Shown piece after piece: positions 23,706 through 33,355 of a stretch of DNA of 64,000 bases (position 1 is the stretch's first letter; the number at the start of each line of letters is the position of its first letter). Under the pieces are notes generated by a model. That model had not been told where the DNA came from. It saw only the letters and a program-made list of their open reading frames with translations, and did no database searches. Source of the stretch: Actinomycetaceae bacterium (GTDB taxonomy: Bacteria > Actinomycetota > Actinomycetes > Actinomycetales > Actinomycetaceae); contig JAUNAP010000006.1 of the NCBI GenBank assembly GCA_030527545.1, positions 1 to 64,000 on the forward strand, read 5' to 3'. A program made the position numbers and the translations under genes.

Positions 23706-26284
23706 TCCCTGTCTCCTTCAGACTCCGAACCGGCGTTTTCCTTAGACGCTACAGGCTCCGCGCCCTCACTGTCAGCATCCTCAGCCTCCACGACCGCATG
23801 CTCCTGGTTAAGAGCCAGCGAGATGACCGCGTCGCCGGCATCGGGGCGCGTAAAAATGACGCCTTGAGTCGTGCGGCCCGTCACCGAGACTTCCGAAGCC
23901 TGGCAACGCTGAACCTTGCCGGACTTCATGATCGTGAGCACCTCCGAATCGTCCGACACGATGAGCGCACCCACGAGGTCGCCGCGGGCCTCCACGAGAT
24001 TCGCGACCTTGATCCCCAAGCCACCGCGACCCTGAAGCCTGTAGTCCGCCACAGGCGTGCGCTTGGCGTATCCTCCCTCGGTGACGACGAGCAGATCCGT
24101 CCCAGGACGCGCGACCACCATCGTGAGCAACTCGTCGTCGTCGCGGAAACGCATGCCCGTCACGCCCGACGTTGCCCGCCCGGTCGCCCGGATCGTGTCC
24201 GACGACGCCGAACAGTGCAGCGACTGCCCCTTTCTCGACACGAGCATGAGGTGGTCGTTCTCGTTGACGAGGACGGCCGACACAAGCTCGTCGAGCTGCC
24301 CGTCCTCATCCTCGCGCAAGTTGATGGCGATGATCCCACCCGAACGATTCGAGTCATACTCCGACAGTCGCGTCTTCTTGATGAGGCCCCGACGCGTCGC
24401 CAACACGAGGTACTCGCTCTGAGCGTAGTCGCTCAACGTCATCACCTGCGCAATGTGTTCGTCAGGCTGGAAGGCGAGGAGATTCGCGACGTGCTGGCCC
24501 TTCGAGTCGCGCCCACCCTCGGGAACCTCGTAGGCCTTGGCTCGATACACGCGCCCCTTGTTCGTGAAGAAAGCGAGCCAGTCGTGGGTCGTCGTCGTAA
24601 AGAAATGTTCGACCACGTCGTCCTCGCGCAGCTGTGCGCCGCGGATTCCCTTCCCGCCGCGCTTTTGCGACCGGTAGAGATCGACCTTCGTGCGCTTGAC
24701 GTAACCGGAACGCGTGATCGTCACGACGACGTCCTCGCGCGGGATGAAATCTTCCATCGACATCTCGCCACTAAACGGCACAATTGTCGTGCGTCGCTCG
24801 TCACCATACTTCTCCGCGATCTCGGCAAGGTCGCCGGAGATGATCGCCCGCTGACGCTGCGGGCTTGCCAAAATATCTTCGAAATCGGCGATCTTGACGG
24901 CGAGCTCGCGGTGCTCATCCATGATCTTTTGACGCTCGAGGGCCGCCAAGCGCCGCAACTGCAAGGCGAGGATCGCGTCGGCCTGCACCTCGTCGACACC
25001 GAGCAGATCGATGAGCCCCGCCCTGGCTTCCTCCACCGTCGGAGAACGACGGATGAGGGCGATAACCTCGTCGAGCGCATCCAATGCTTTGAGATAGCCC
25101 GCGAGGATATGCATGCGCTCGCGCGCCTTGTTAAGCCGGAACTGCGTGCGCCTGCGGATGACGTCAAGCTGATGGTTCACCCAGTGACGAACGAACCCGT
25201 CCAGCGAAAGCGTGCGCGGCACCCCATCAACGAGCGCCAGCATGTTCGCCGGGAACGAGTCTTGCAACTGCGTGCGCTTGTACAGGTTGTTGAGGACGAC
25301 CTTCGGCACGGCGTCACGCTTGAGGACGATGACCATCCGCTGGCCCGAACGAGACGACGTCTCGTCGCGCATGTCCGCGATTCCCTGCACCTGCCCGTCC
25401 TTAACGAGCTGCGCGATCTTGGCAAAGAGGTTGTCTGGGTTGACCTGATAGGGCAGCTCGGTGATGACCAGACACGTGCGCCCATTGAGTTCCTCAATAT
25501 TGACGACGGCACGCTGCACGATCGAGCCGCGCCCCGTCCGGTAGGCCTCCTCGATCCCCTGACGACCGAGAATGGTCGCACCGGTCGGGAAGTCCGGGCC
25601 GGGAATACGCTCGATGAGTCCTTCGAGGGTTTCCTCGCGCGGCCGATCGGGATCCTCCAGATACCACTGGATGCCACGCGCCACCTCCCGCAGGTTGTGC
25701 GGGGGAATGCGCGTCGCCATGCCGACCGCGATGCCCTCCGAACCGTTGAGGAGAAGCTGAGGGATCCGAGCGGGGAGGACAACCGGCTCCTGCGAACGCC
25801 CATCATAATTGTCAACGAAGTCAACCGTATCTTCGTCGATGTCGCGGACCATTTCCATCGACAGCGGCGCCATCTTACATTCGGTGTAACGCGGCGCCGC
25901 CGGCCCCAGGTTACCCGGTGAGCCGAAGTTACCCTGACCCGAGACCATCGGATAGCGCAGGGACCAGTCCTGAACCATGCGCGCCAAGGCGTCGTAAACC
26001 GCCAAATCACCGTGCGGGTGATAGTTACCCAACACGTCGCCGACGACGTGCATCGACTTATGGAAACCACCGTTCGGGCGGTACCCTCCGTCGTACATCG
26101 TGTAGAGGATCCGCCGGTGGACCGGCTTGAGACCATCACGCACGTCCGGCAGCGCCCTCCCGACGATGACACTCATCGCATAATCGAGATAGGACCGCTG
26201 CATCTCGCTTTCGAGGTTGACCTGGTCGACGGCGCCCTTCGCAGACCCCGACCGCATCTCGTCATTCACGTTGTTCTCACTCAC
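23702..26284 (-). CDS. gyrA: DNA gyrase subunit A
   Basis: 860 residues. Breaks and rejoins DNA in the A2B2 gyrase that introduces negative supercoils. The winged-helix domain has the catalytic Tyr near 133 (PRYTECK). The quinolone-determining region reads [15 protein letters not shown], so the residue matching E. coli Ser83 (M. tuberculosis Ala90) is Leu94, encoded by TTG. The C-terminal pinwheel domain begins near residue 510 and carries the GyrA box (QKRGGKG near 540). Lies 30 bases after gyrB in the same operon and overlaps the DUF3566 gene. Confidence 0.97.
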   Translation of the reverse strand: MSENNVNDEMRSGSAKGAVDQVNLESEMQRSYLDYAMSVIVGRALPDVRDGLKPVHRRILYTMYDGGYRPNGGFHKSMHVVGDVLGNYHPHGDLAVYDALARMVQDWSLRYPMVSGQGNFGSPGNLGPAAPRYTECKMAPLSMEMVRDIDEDTVDFVDNYDGRSQEPVVLPARIPQLLLNGSEGIAVGMATRIPPHNLREVARGIQWYLEDPDRPREETLEGLIERIPGPDFPTGATILGRQGIEEAYRTGRGSIVQRAVVNIEELNGRTCLVITELPYQVNPDNLFAKIAQLVKDGQVQGIADMRDETSSRSGQRMVIVLKRDAVPKVVLNNLYKRTQLQDSFPANMLALVDGVPRTLSLDGFVRHWVNHQLDVIRRRTQFRLNKARERMHILAGYLKALDALDEVIALIRRSPTVEEARAGLIDLLGVDEVQADAILALQLRRLAALERQKIMDEHRELAVKIADFEDILASPQRQRAIISGDLAEIAEKYGDERRTTIVPFSGEMSMEDFIPREDVVVTITRSGYVKRTKVDLYRSQKRGGKGIRGAQLREDDVVEHFFTTTTHDWLAFFTNKGRVYRAKAYEVPEGGRDSKGQHVANLLAFQPDEHIAQVMTLSDYAQSEYLVLATRRGLIKKTRLSEYDSNRSGGIIAINLREDEDGQLDELVSAVLVNENDHLMLVSRKGQSLHCSASSDTIRATGRATSGVTGMRFRDDDELLTMVVARPGTDLLVVTEGGYAKRTPVADYRLQGRGGLGIKVANLVEARGDLVGALIVSDDSEVLTIMKSGKVQRCQASEVSVTGRTTQGVIFTRPDAGDAVISLALNQEHAVVEAEDADSEGAEPVASKENAGSESEGDRE

Positions 26285-26314
26285 TACTCAACACCCACTT
26301 CCTCACGCCACGAC

Positions 26315-28339
26315 TCAGATATCGAGGAACCGCACGTCTTGCGCGTTACGTTGGATAAACTCGCGCCTCGACTCGACGTCGTCGCCCATGAGCGTCATAA
26401 ACACCTCGTCGGCGGTGGCCGCTTCCTCCATCGTCACCTGACGCAACAGTCGATGCTCGGGATCCATCGTCGTCTCCCACAGCTCCTGGGCATTCATCTC
26501 GCCCAGGCCCTTGTAGCGCTGGATGCCCGCATCCTTCGGCAAGCGCTGGCCAGCGGCCTTACCCGCCGCAAGCTTCTCGTCGCGTTCGCGATCGGAGTAG
26601 ACGTAGTCGTGGTCGGCATTCGACCACTTGATCCGGTACAGGGGCGGCGTCGCCAGGTAGACGTGCCCGCCCTCGATGAGCGGACGCATGTAGCGGAAAA
26701 GCAGCGTCAGCAGCAGGGTCGTGATGTGCTGACCATCGACGTCGGCATCGGCCATGAGGACGATCGTGTGATAGCGCAGCTTCTCGAGAGTGAACTCCTC
26801 TCCGATGCCCGTGCCGAACGCCGTGATGATCGCCTGGACTTCCTTGCTCGACAACGCCCTATCGAGCCTGGCCTTCTCGACGTTGAGGATCTTGCCGCGC
26901 AGGGGCAGGATCGCCTGGTGGGCGGGGTCGCGGCCCTGCACCGCGGAACCGCCGGCCGAGTCGCCCTCAACGAGGAAGATCTCGCACGCCGAGGCGTCTC
27001 GCGACGAACAATCCCTCAGCTTGCCGGGCATCGACGCGGTCTCGAGCGCAGACTTGCGCCGGGTCGCCTCGCGGGCCTTCCTCGCCGCCATGCGGGCCGC
27101 CGCGGCCTGCTGGGCCTTCTGAATGATCGACTTCGCCTCGCCCGGGTGAGCATCCAGCCAGTCACCAAACCGCTGATAGACCTGCTGCTGAACGAAGGTA
27201 CGGGCCTCCGTGTTCCCCAACTTCGTCTTCGTCTGGCCCTCGAACTGCGGCTCGGTGAGCTTAACCGAGATCACCGCGGTGAGCCCCTCACGAATGTCAT
27301 CGCCAGTGAGGTTCGCGTCCTTGTCCTTGAGGATGTTGTGTTCGCGCGCGTACTTATTGACCAGGGTCGTCAACGCCGTGCGGAAACCCTCCTCGTGCGT
27401 CCCGCCCTCGGTCGTGTTGATCGTGTTGGCGTAGGTGTAGACCGCCTCGGAATAGGCCGACGTCCACTGCATGGCGATCTCAAGCGAGAGCGACGCATCG
27501 TCGGCCTCCGCCTCGAAGTCGATGATCTCGTTGTTGACGAGCTCGGCTTTCTTCGAAGAATTGATGAAGGCGACGTAGTCGCGCAAGCCGTCCGCGTAGC
27601 AGTAAGTGACCTCGCGGTGGCCCTTCACCGGATCGTCGGCTGCTCCCGCCTCGTCCCCGGTGACCTCGTCGCCGGCATCGACAGCCTGGGGCCTCTCGTC
27701 GGTCAGCGTGATACGCAACCCCTTGTTGAGGAAGGCCATCTGCTGGAAACGCTGACGCAGCGTCTCGAAGGAAAACTCAACGGTTTCGAAAACGTCGGGA
27801 TCGGGATAAAACACCTGACGGGTCCCCGTCTCCTCCGTGGCCTCCCCACGCTCAAGCCCACCGAGCGGGTGGCCTCCATTGCCAAACGACTGACGCCACA
27901 CGTAGCCCTGCCGTTTAACGGTCGTCTCCATGCGCCGCGACAGCGCGTTGACGACCGACACGCCCACACCGTGCAGGCCACCGGAAACCGTGTAGCCGCC
28001 CCCACCGAACTTGCCGCCCGCATGGAGGATCGTCATGACGACCTCGACGGTCGGCTTGCCCTCCGTGGGGTGGACATCGACCGGGATGCCACGCCCGTTG
28101 TCGGACACCGAGACGCCGCCGTCGGCCTGGAGAGTGACCTCCACATGGTCGCAGTAGCCGGCCAAAGCCTCATCGACAGCGTTATCGACGACCTCGTAGA
28201 CGAGATGATGGAGGCCGCGCTCGCCCGTCGAACCGATGTACATTCCCGGACGCTTGCGGACTGCTTCGAGACCCTCGAGGACGGTGATGTCACTCGCCCC
28301 GTATTCGTGGTGGTTGCCGTGTGCCTGATCGTTAGCCAC
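26315..28339 (-). CDS. gyrB: DNA gyrase subunit B
   Basis: 674 residues, the ATPase subunit. GHKL fold at the N-terminus ([38 protein letters not shown]), transducer, then TOPRIM metal-binding motif EGDSAGGSA near 450 and the [15 protein letters not shown] segment. It ends in the normal DVRFLDI-type tail. recF and dnaN, usual upstream neighbours, are absent; crcB genes lie there instead, so the gyr operon has been separated from the dnaA region in this genome, or that block lies elsewhere. Confidence 0.97.
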   Translation of the reverse strand: MANDQAHGNHHEYGASDITVLEGLEAVRKRPGMYIGSTGERGLHHLVYEVVDNAVDEALAGYCDHVEVTLQADGGVSVSDNGRGIPVDVHPTEGKPTVEVVMTILHAGGKFGGGGYTVSGGLHGVGVSVVNALSRRMETTVKRQGYVWRQSFGNGGHPLGGLERGEATEETGTRQVFYPDPDVFETVEFSFETLRQRFQQMAFLNKGLRITLTDERPQAVDAGDEVTGDEAGAADDPVKGHREVTYCYADGLRDYVAFINSSKKAELVNNEIIDFEAEADDASLSLEIAMQWTSAYSEAVYTYANTINTTEGGTHEEGFRTALTTLVNKYAREHNILKDKDANLTGDDIREGLTAVISVKLTEPQFEGQTKTKLGNTEARTFVQQQVYQRFGDWLDAHPGEAKSIIQKAQQAAAARMAARKAREATRRKSALETASMPGKLRDCSSRDASACEIFLVEGDSAGGSAVQGRDPAHQAILPLRGKILNVEKARLDRALSSKEVQAIITAFGTGIGEEFTLEKLRYHTIVLMADADVDGQHITTLLLTLLFRYMRPLIEGGHVYLATPPLYRIKWSNADHDYVYSDRERDEKLAAGKAAGQRLPKDAGIQRYKGLGEMNAQELWETTMDPEHRLLRQVTMEEAATADEVFMTLMGDDVESRREFIQRNAQDVRFLDI

Positions 28340-28511
28340 GGAGTGAACTCCTTCGTGGATTCGCTAGATTCCCCATTATTCTACCTCCTTTCCGGTCACT
28401 GAATCGCGCCAGGAGGCGCCGAGAGCCCCCGGGAGCGCACAACCCCCCGGCCCCGTGGGACCCCACGCGGGCACTCCCCTCGGCTCGCAGGACCGGCGCG
28501 ACTCGCCGGAT

Positions 28512-28874
28512 CTAGACAGCAGCCGCCAGGAAACGGACGAGCACAAACGCGATCAGCGAGACGAAAAAAGTCGCGGCGAGCAGCAGCCCTGCACGCCACG
28601 GGTGCGTGCGCGCGATCCGGCACGCATCGACCATCGCCGTCGAGAAGGTCGACAGGCCCCCGAGAAAGCCCCCCGCCAGGAACGTCCAGGCCACCCCCGC
28701 TCCGCCAGTGAGCCCCACGAGAAGACCCATGAGAGCCGATGCGACAACGTTGACGAGCGCGATCGACAGCCCCACGGGCACTCCGCGCCCCAGCAGCCAG
28801 CGATCCGCCCCATAGCGCACGACCGCCCCCGCAGCCCCGGCGGGGCCGGTCAAAGCGAACACGATCGGACTCAC
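28512..28874 (-). CDS. crcB: Fluoride channel subunit CrcB (second of pair)
   Basis: 120 residues from GTG 28874, with four membrane helices and the CrcB/Fluc signature GGFLGGLSTFSTAM near 75-88. CrcB proteins form dual-topology dimers that expel fluoride. Paired genes usually encode oppositely oriented subunits of a heterodimer. GTG overlaps the stop of the first crcB gene by 4 bases. No fluoride riboswitch is seen upstream; expression is probably from the hydrolase gene promoter. Confidence 0.88.
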   Translation of the reverse strand: MSPIVFALTGPAGAAGAVVRYGADRWLLGRGVPVGLSIALVNVVASALMGLLVGLTGGAGVAWTFLAGGFLGGLSTFSTAMVDACRIARTHPWRAGLLLAATFFVSLIAFVLVRFLAAAV

Positions 28875-29251
28875 CGTTGCCTCCGAAGGAACCGATGTCC
28901 CAAGGCCAGCCCCGCGAGCGCGGCCAGCACCCCTACGGCCAGAAGAACGAGTGCGCAGACGATCCCGGACACGCCCGAAGACGATGCCGCAATGAAGGAT
29001 GAGTAGGTCGTCATGGCTCCGAGGAAGCCCGTACCGAGCGCGGCTGAGGAACGTGCAGACACCCGCCGGGTCTCCTTGGCCGACTGTATCCACCCCAGGA
29101 GGAAGGCTCCTGTCAGGTTGACGACGACGAGGGAGACGGCCAGCGCGCCGAAAGATGCCGGGGCAAGGAGCGTGTCGAGTCCCACGCGCACCCACGTTCC
29201 CGCACAGCCGCCGGTGGCCACCGCCCCGGCGTCCCTGAGGCCTAGTGGCAT
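28871..29251 (-). CDS. crcB: Fluoride channel subunit CrcB (first of pair)
   Basis: 126 residues with four hydrophobic helices and GFLGAMTTYSSF, the Fluc signature. Start ATG 29251 lies inside the 3' end of the upstream hydrolase gene (10-base overlap). N-terminal helix VGLDTLLAPASFGALAV is preceded by a short charged segment. Partner of the following crcB gene, to which it is translationally coupled. Confidence 0.88.
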   Translation of the reverse strand: MPLGLRDAGAVATGGCAGTWVRVGLDTLLAPASFGALAVSLVVVNLTGAFLLGWIQSAKETRRVSARSSAALGTGFLGAMTTYSSFIAASSSGVSGIVCALVLLAVGVLAALAGLALGHRFLRRQR

Positions 29252-30879
29252 TCGCGATCGCCTTCCGGCAGCTCCCCCTTGAGGAGATAGGCGGCGACGA
29301 GGTCGTCGACGCAGCTCGACCCCGTCGCGAGGGTCGTGTGGTCCCACGAGTCGACCGTGACGAGCACGGATCCATCGAGGTGGGCGTGGACGTCCTTCGC
29401 CATAGCGAGAGGCGTGGCCGGGTCGTGGAGGGCATTGACGAGCAGGACCGGCTGGGCGCCCTTACCCGTTACTGGCTTGCGCTCGGGTGCCTCTCGCGCT
29501 CCCCACGCCAGCTGGCTCGCGGCGGCATACCCCATGCTGGGCCCGAGCACGGGCGCCTTCTCGGCGAGGCGCCGAGCAGACTCCAGCCACTCCTTGGGGC
29601 CACCGACGACGGGGTAATCAAGCGCATTGATGGCGTTAAAGGCCTCGTTGCTGTTGGAGTCATATCCGCCTTCGGGGAGGCGTCCGGTGTAGGCGTCAGC
29701 GAGGGCCAGCATTGCCGCGGCGTCGTGCTTTTCCAAGGCGGCCGTCAACGCCGAATTGAGGCTGGAGTAGGACGAGGTGTTGTAGAGCGGACCGATGAGG
29801 GCGGTGAAGGCAGCCTGCTCAGTCAGGACACGGTCGGAGTTCTTCGCCGGCAAAGGATTGTCCGCGAGCGCGGCGACAAACTCACTGATCTGACGCATAC
29901 CCTCGTCCGTCGTGCCCGTGAGAGGGCAGTGTCCCTGTCCGCGGCAGTACTCGACGAAGTGACGCAGCGACTCTTCCAAGCCGACCGCTTGAATCTCGGC
30001 TACCTCGTCCATGCTCGCCCCCGCCGCCAAGACGCCGTCGAGGACGAGACGACCGACATTGTCGGGGAACAGATCGATGTAGATCTGCCCCAAATAGGTG
30101 CCGTAGGAATAGCCCAGGTAGGCGAGTTTCTCGTCCCCAACCGCAGCGCGCATGACGTCGAGATCCCGGGCTGTGGAGACGGTGTCGACGTGGTCGAGGA
30201 GGTCTCCGACCTGGTTGTGGCACGCCTTCGCCCAGGAGGCGACCTGCATGGCCATCGTACGTTGGTCCTCTGCGGTGACGCCCGGAGGCGGGTCAGCCGG
30301 CAATTCGAGCGTGCGGACCACCTCGTCGGCGACCTTCCACGCATCGTCACCCTCGGGAGCGCGGAAAGTCCCATCAAGCATGGCGTCAAGACCGGCATCG
30401 TCAAGGCAGGTCACGGGAGTCGAGTGGCCGACGCCGCGAGGGTCGAATCCGACGATGTCGTAGTGATCGCGCAGACTGCCCGGCAAAACGTCGACGAGGT
30501 TGGCGAGGAATTGGACACCGGAGCCACCGGGACCGCCCGGGTTCACGAAGAGAGTGCCGATCTTCGTACCCGTGGCCTTCACGCGCGCCATGAGCACGTC
30601 GATCGTCTGCCCCTGCGGGTTGTCGTAGTCGAGCGGAACATGCAGCGTCGCACAGGAGGCGCCGCTGTGGGTGTCCACATCCTCGTCGCAGGCGCCCCAC
30701 TGGACCTGCTGAGCGTAGATCTTCTCTAGTCCGGCGGGCACTTCGGCCTTACCGGTGAGCGGGTTCGTCTCGGAATCTGCTGTCCCGGAGGAGCCTAGGC
30801 TCCGGCAGGCTCCGAGGCTGACGACGAGTCCGAGCGCAGCCGCGGCTGCCCCGAGGCGAGCGAAGATACCTCTGGTCAT
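29242..30879 (-). CDS. Secreted lipoprotein, tripeptidyl aminopeptidase-like alpha/beta-hydrolase
   Basis: 545 residues. N-terminal lipoprotein signal (hydrophobic core, lipobox SLGAC, Cys24). The hydrolase core begins near 80 with LFVNPGGPGGSG (oxyanion region) and DIVGFDPRGVGHS; the nucleophile Ser lies in GYSYGTYLG near 230; the acid and His are near HDPATPL and SWDHTTLA in the C-terminal TAP-like domain (about 430-540), which ends in a Cys pair. Expected to sit on the outer face of the membrane and release N-terminal tripeptides or similar. Three bases after holB's stop partner, so the hydrolase follows holB in the same direction. Confidence 0.88.
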   Translation of the reverse strand: MTRGIFARLGAAAAALGLVVSLGACRSLGSSGTADSETNPLTGKAEVPAGLEKIYAQQVQWGACDEDVDTHSGASCATLHVPLDYDNPQGQTIDVLMARVKATGTKIGTLFVNPGGPGGSGVQFLANLVDVLPGSLRDHYDIVGFDPRGVGHSTPVTCLDDAGLDAMLDGTFRAPEGDDAWKVADEVVRTLELPADPPPGVTAEDQRTMAMQVASWAKACHNQVGDLLDHVDTVSTARDLDVMRAAVGDEKLAYLGYSYGTYLGQIYIDLFPDNVGRLVLDGVLAAGASMDEVAEIQAVGLEESLRHFVEYCRGQGHCPLTGTTDEGMRQISEFVAALADNPLPAKNSDRVLTEQAAFTALIGPLYNTSSYSSLNSALTAALEKHDAAAMLALADAYTGRLPEGGYDSNSNEAFNAINALDYPVVGGPKEWLESARRLAEKAPVLGPSMGYAAASQLAWGAREAPERKPVTGKGAQPVLLVNALHDPATPLAMAKDVHAHLDGSVLVTVDSWDHTTLATGSSCVDDLVAAYLLKGELPEGDRECH

Positions 30880-32070
30880 CTACGTAGTCCTTCCGTGGGC
30901 GAACTGGGGGCGCAGGGCGATGGCCATGGCCTCCATGACAAGGAGTGGGGCGACATTGGCGGCGAGTCTGCGCCGGGCGACAGCGATAGCGTCCATCCGC
31001 ATAACCGTGATCTCGCGCGTCGATTCGGCGGCGAGGGCGTGAATGAGGTCGCGCTGGTCAACGTTGATGAGCTCGACCTCGGCGTCGGCCTGAACGATGT
31101 AGACGTCGCGGTAGAGAGACAACAGGTCGGACAGAGTCCGATCGAGGGTGTCGCGCTCGATACGGGTGGCGCGCCTCTTCTGGTTTTCCGCCAGCGAGTT
31201 GAGCTGAGAAGCCACGTGTCGCGGGGTGCGCCCGGATCCGTCGTAGCCGAGCATCCGCAAAAGCTCGGCCTTCTCGGCGGCATTGCGCTGCTGCGTACGC
31301 TCCTCGGCCTCCTCCTTGGCGACGGTGACGAGCGTGTCAGCAGCCATGACGGCGTCGGCGACCGAACGCACAGTAGCTGGAGCATTCATGAGGCGCGCCC
31401 GCCGCTTGCGTGCACCCTCGTCGGTGGCCAGATGACGGGCGAGACCGATGTGGGATTGCGACATCATAGCGGCGGCGCGGGCCGTGTCGAGATCGACACC
31501 ATCGCGCCTGGCGATGAGCCGGGCAACGTCCTCGACGGGAGGGACCCGCAAGGTGAGGAGGCGACAGCGCGAGCGGATAGTCGGCAAAACATCCCCGGCC
31601 GCGGGCGTGCATAGAAGCCACACGGTACGCTCCGGTGGTTCCTCGATGGCCTTGAGGAGGAGATTCGATGTCTGCTCGACCATACGGTCGGCATCCTCGA
31701 CGACGATGACGCGCCAGCGGCCCTGTGTGGGAGCCTGCTGGGCGACCCCTACGAGATGTTCGATCTCGTCGATGGTGAGAATGACCCGCTCGGTAGCGAC
31801 GAGAGTGACATCGGCGTGCGTACCCCCCAAAGACGTGCGACAGCCGTCGCATACCCCGCACCCCGGCGGGGTGTTTTCGCACTGGAGGGCAGCGGCAAAT
31901 GCCCGCGCCGCCGTCGAACGTCCCGATCCCGGGGGTCCGGTGACAAGCCAGGCGTGCGTCATGTAACCACGGGGATCCTGCCCCGCGACGATCCCGGCGG
32001 CATCAACGGCGGCCGACCTTAACGCCTCACTGACGTGGTCTTGCCCGACGAGGTCGTCCCATACGCTCAC
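30880..32070 (-). CDS. holB: DNA polymerase III subunit delta'
   Basis: 396 residues. Clamp-loader AAA+ subunit: Walker A-like GPPGSGRST at about 45-53, a four-Cys zinc module CENTPPGCGVCDGC at about 64-77, a sensor/arginine-finger TIRSRCRL near 165, and the C-terminal collar domain. Overlaps the tmk stop by four bases (ATGA) and is followed immediately by the secreted hydrolase gene. The tmk-holB pairing is conserved in many bacteria. Confidence 0.92.
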   Translation of the reverse strand: MSVWDDLVGQDHVSEALRSAAVDAAGIVAGQDPRGYMTHAWLVTGPPGSGRSTAARAFAAALQCENTPPGCGVCDGCRTSLGGTHADVTLVATERVILTIDEIEHLVGVAQQAPTQGRWRVIVVEDADRMVEQTSNLLLKAIEEPPERTVWLLCTPAAGDVLPTIRSRCRLLTLRVPPVEDVARLIARRDGVDLDTARAAAMMSQSHIGLARHLATDEGARKRRARLMNAPATVRSVADAVMAADTLVTVAKEEAEERTQQRNAAEKAELLRMLGYDGSGRTPRHVASQLNSLAENQKRRATRIERDTLDRTLSDLLSLYRDVYIVQADAEVELINVDQRDLIHALAAESTREITVMRMDAIAVARRRLAANVAPLLVMEAMAIALRPQFAHGRTT

Positions 32071-32732
32071 CGGCGCCCCACCTTCTCCTCTAGCCGCGGC
32101 GCGAGGGCGCTCCAGATCGAGGCGGCAACCTCGTCGACGCTCGCGAGCGCATCGACGACGCAGTAGCGCTGCGGTTCCGCTTCCGCCAGCGCAAGAAACC
32201 CCTCGCGCACGCGCTCGTGAAAGCCGGTGGGCTGAGCCTCAAGGCGATCGGGGTGGGCGTCCCGGCGATCACTCACGTCGACGGGAGCCGCATCGAGGAT
32301 GATCGTGAGATCGGGAACGAGACCGCGCGCCGCCCACAGGGAGAGGTCGCGGACGGCGTCCCCGAGGCCGCGCGCGGCTCCCTGGTAGGCGATCGAAGAG
32401 TCCATGTAGCGGTCGGTGACGACGATTCCGCCCCGCTCGAGCGCCGGGAGAATAACGGCGGCGACATGTTCGGCGCGATCGGCGGCATAGATGAGCGCCT
32501 CAGCACGCTCCCCCATGTCTTCTCCGTGGAGGACGAGGTCTCTCAGGCGCGCACCCAGGGTCGTTCCACCCGGCTCGCGAGTGACGGTGACGTCTCGACC
32601 CTCGGCGCTAAGCCTGTGGGCCACGAGGTCGCGCTGGGTCGTCTTGCCGCACCCGTCGCCGCCCTCGATGCACAAAAAGAAGCCGCGCGGACTCACGTGC
32701 GGGTGCGGGATGACGAGACCGGTGTCGTTCAC
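32067..32732 (-). CDS. tmk: Thymidylate kinase
   Basis: 221 residues from GTG 32732. P-loop EGGDGCGKTTQ (about 23-33), DR[YH] motif DRYMDSSIAYQG, and the LID region RRDAHPDRLE. Phosphorylates dTMP to dTDP for DNA synthesis. The start is not certain: the GGGAGG in the leader is about 20 bases from this GTG, further than usual. holB follows in the operon. Confidence 0.92.
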   Translation of the reverse strand: MNDTGLVIPHPHVSPRGFFLCIEGGDGCGKTTQRDLVAHRLSAEGRDVTVTREPGGTTLGARLRDLVLHGEDMGERAEALIYAADRAEHVAAVILPALERGGIVVTDRYMDSSIAYQGAARGLGDAVRDLSLWAARGLVPDLTIILDAAPVDVSDRRDAHPDRLEAQPTGFHERVREGFLALAEAEPQRYCVVDALASVDEVAASIWSALAPRLEEKVGRR

Positions 32733-33355
32733 GAGTGACAGCCTACCGGTGACCTCCCTTTTGTGCGGAGAGAGCGGCGAGAGGGACATGGCGGCGGCCG
32801 GGCCCTCGCCCGCCAGCGGGCGAGGGCTTGGATCCCTGCGTCCCTTCAAGAATCCAACATGGCCCCGCATCGGACATCGATACGACGCGGGACGTGCCGC
32901 CACTTATACAAGGTAACGAGGTCGTGTGAGCGAGCCACCGCGCATGTTGGCTGCCGCGGGGCGTTCGTGTCCCTCCATCGAACCTGCCCTCTCATTATGC
33001 GCATCATGGCGCCGAAAGATAGGCCCTCACACCCCCTCCTGACCGGCATGACCGCCCGGCATCTAGATTACCGCGCGGTCATGCTGGTCAGTTTTCGCGC
33101 CATTCGCGCGCAGTGGCGGCATTTGAGGAAAAACCAGCAGTCAACCGCACCCAACCGAACACCCTCAATGCGACATTGGTCTCTTTCTACCTTTCCGCCT
33201 GGACACTCCTCCAACCACGCACCAAAGTAGCCGCTCTACAGTCGTCTCAGGGGCACCGCGGGCCGCTCCTTGCTACAGTGAAGGCGCTTAGGGCCCCGCC
33301 CCTCCCGCGTCGACGCCTGGCGCCGATGCCACGTCAGTTAAAGGAAGAAGGATCC
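32733..33355. promoter_or_regulatory. 623-base divergent region between tmk and topA
   Basis: Holds no convincing gene. The clearest structure is a perfect 12-bp stem with a 2-base apex at 32802-32827 (GCCCTCGCCCGC and complement), upstream of tmk. Several ORF-like stretches have unnatural codon use. An AAGGAAGAAGG ribosome binding site for topA ends the region. A -10-like TACAGT lies at about 33274. The length suggests regulated promoters or a small RNA, which cannot be told from sequence alone. Confidence 0.45.

Noticed and set aside
23798-25921. 707-residue + strand open frame opposite gyrA
   Set aside because: It mirrors the codon bias of gyrA; the Arg/His-rich product has no fold-like features. 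The same applies to the 796-residue frame opposite gyrB (26012-28402).
28375-28511. Fluoride riboswitch near the crcB pair
   Set aside because: This stretch is downstream of the genes, and no leader space exists upstream because the first crcB overlaps the hydrolase gene.
29245-30729. 494-residue + strand open frame opposite the secreted hydrolase
   Set aside because: High-GC shadow frame with unnatural Arg/Val-rich composition; the minus strand carries a clear lipoprotein hydrolase.
32802-32827. Perfect 12-bp hairpin read as a terminator
   Set aside because: It lies upstream of both divergent genes, has no T-run, and no transcript would be expected to end there.
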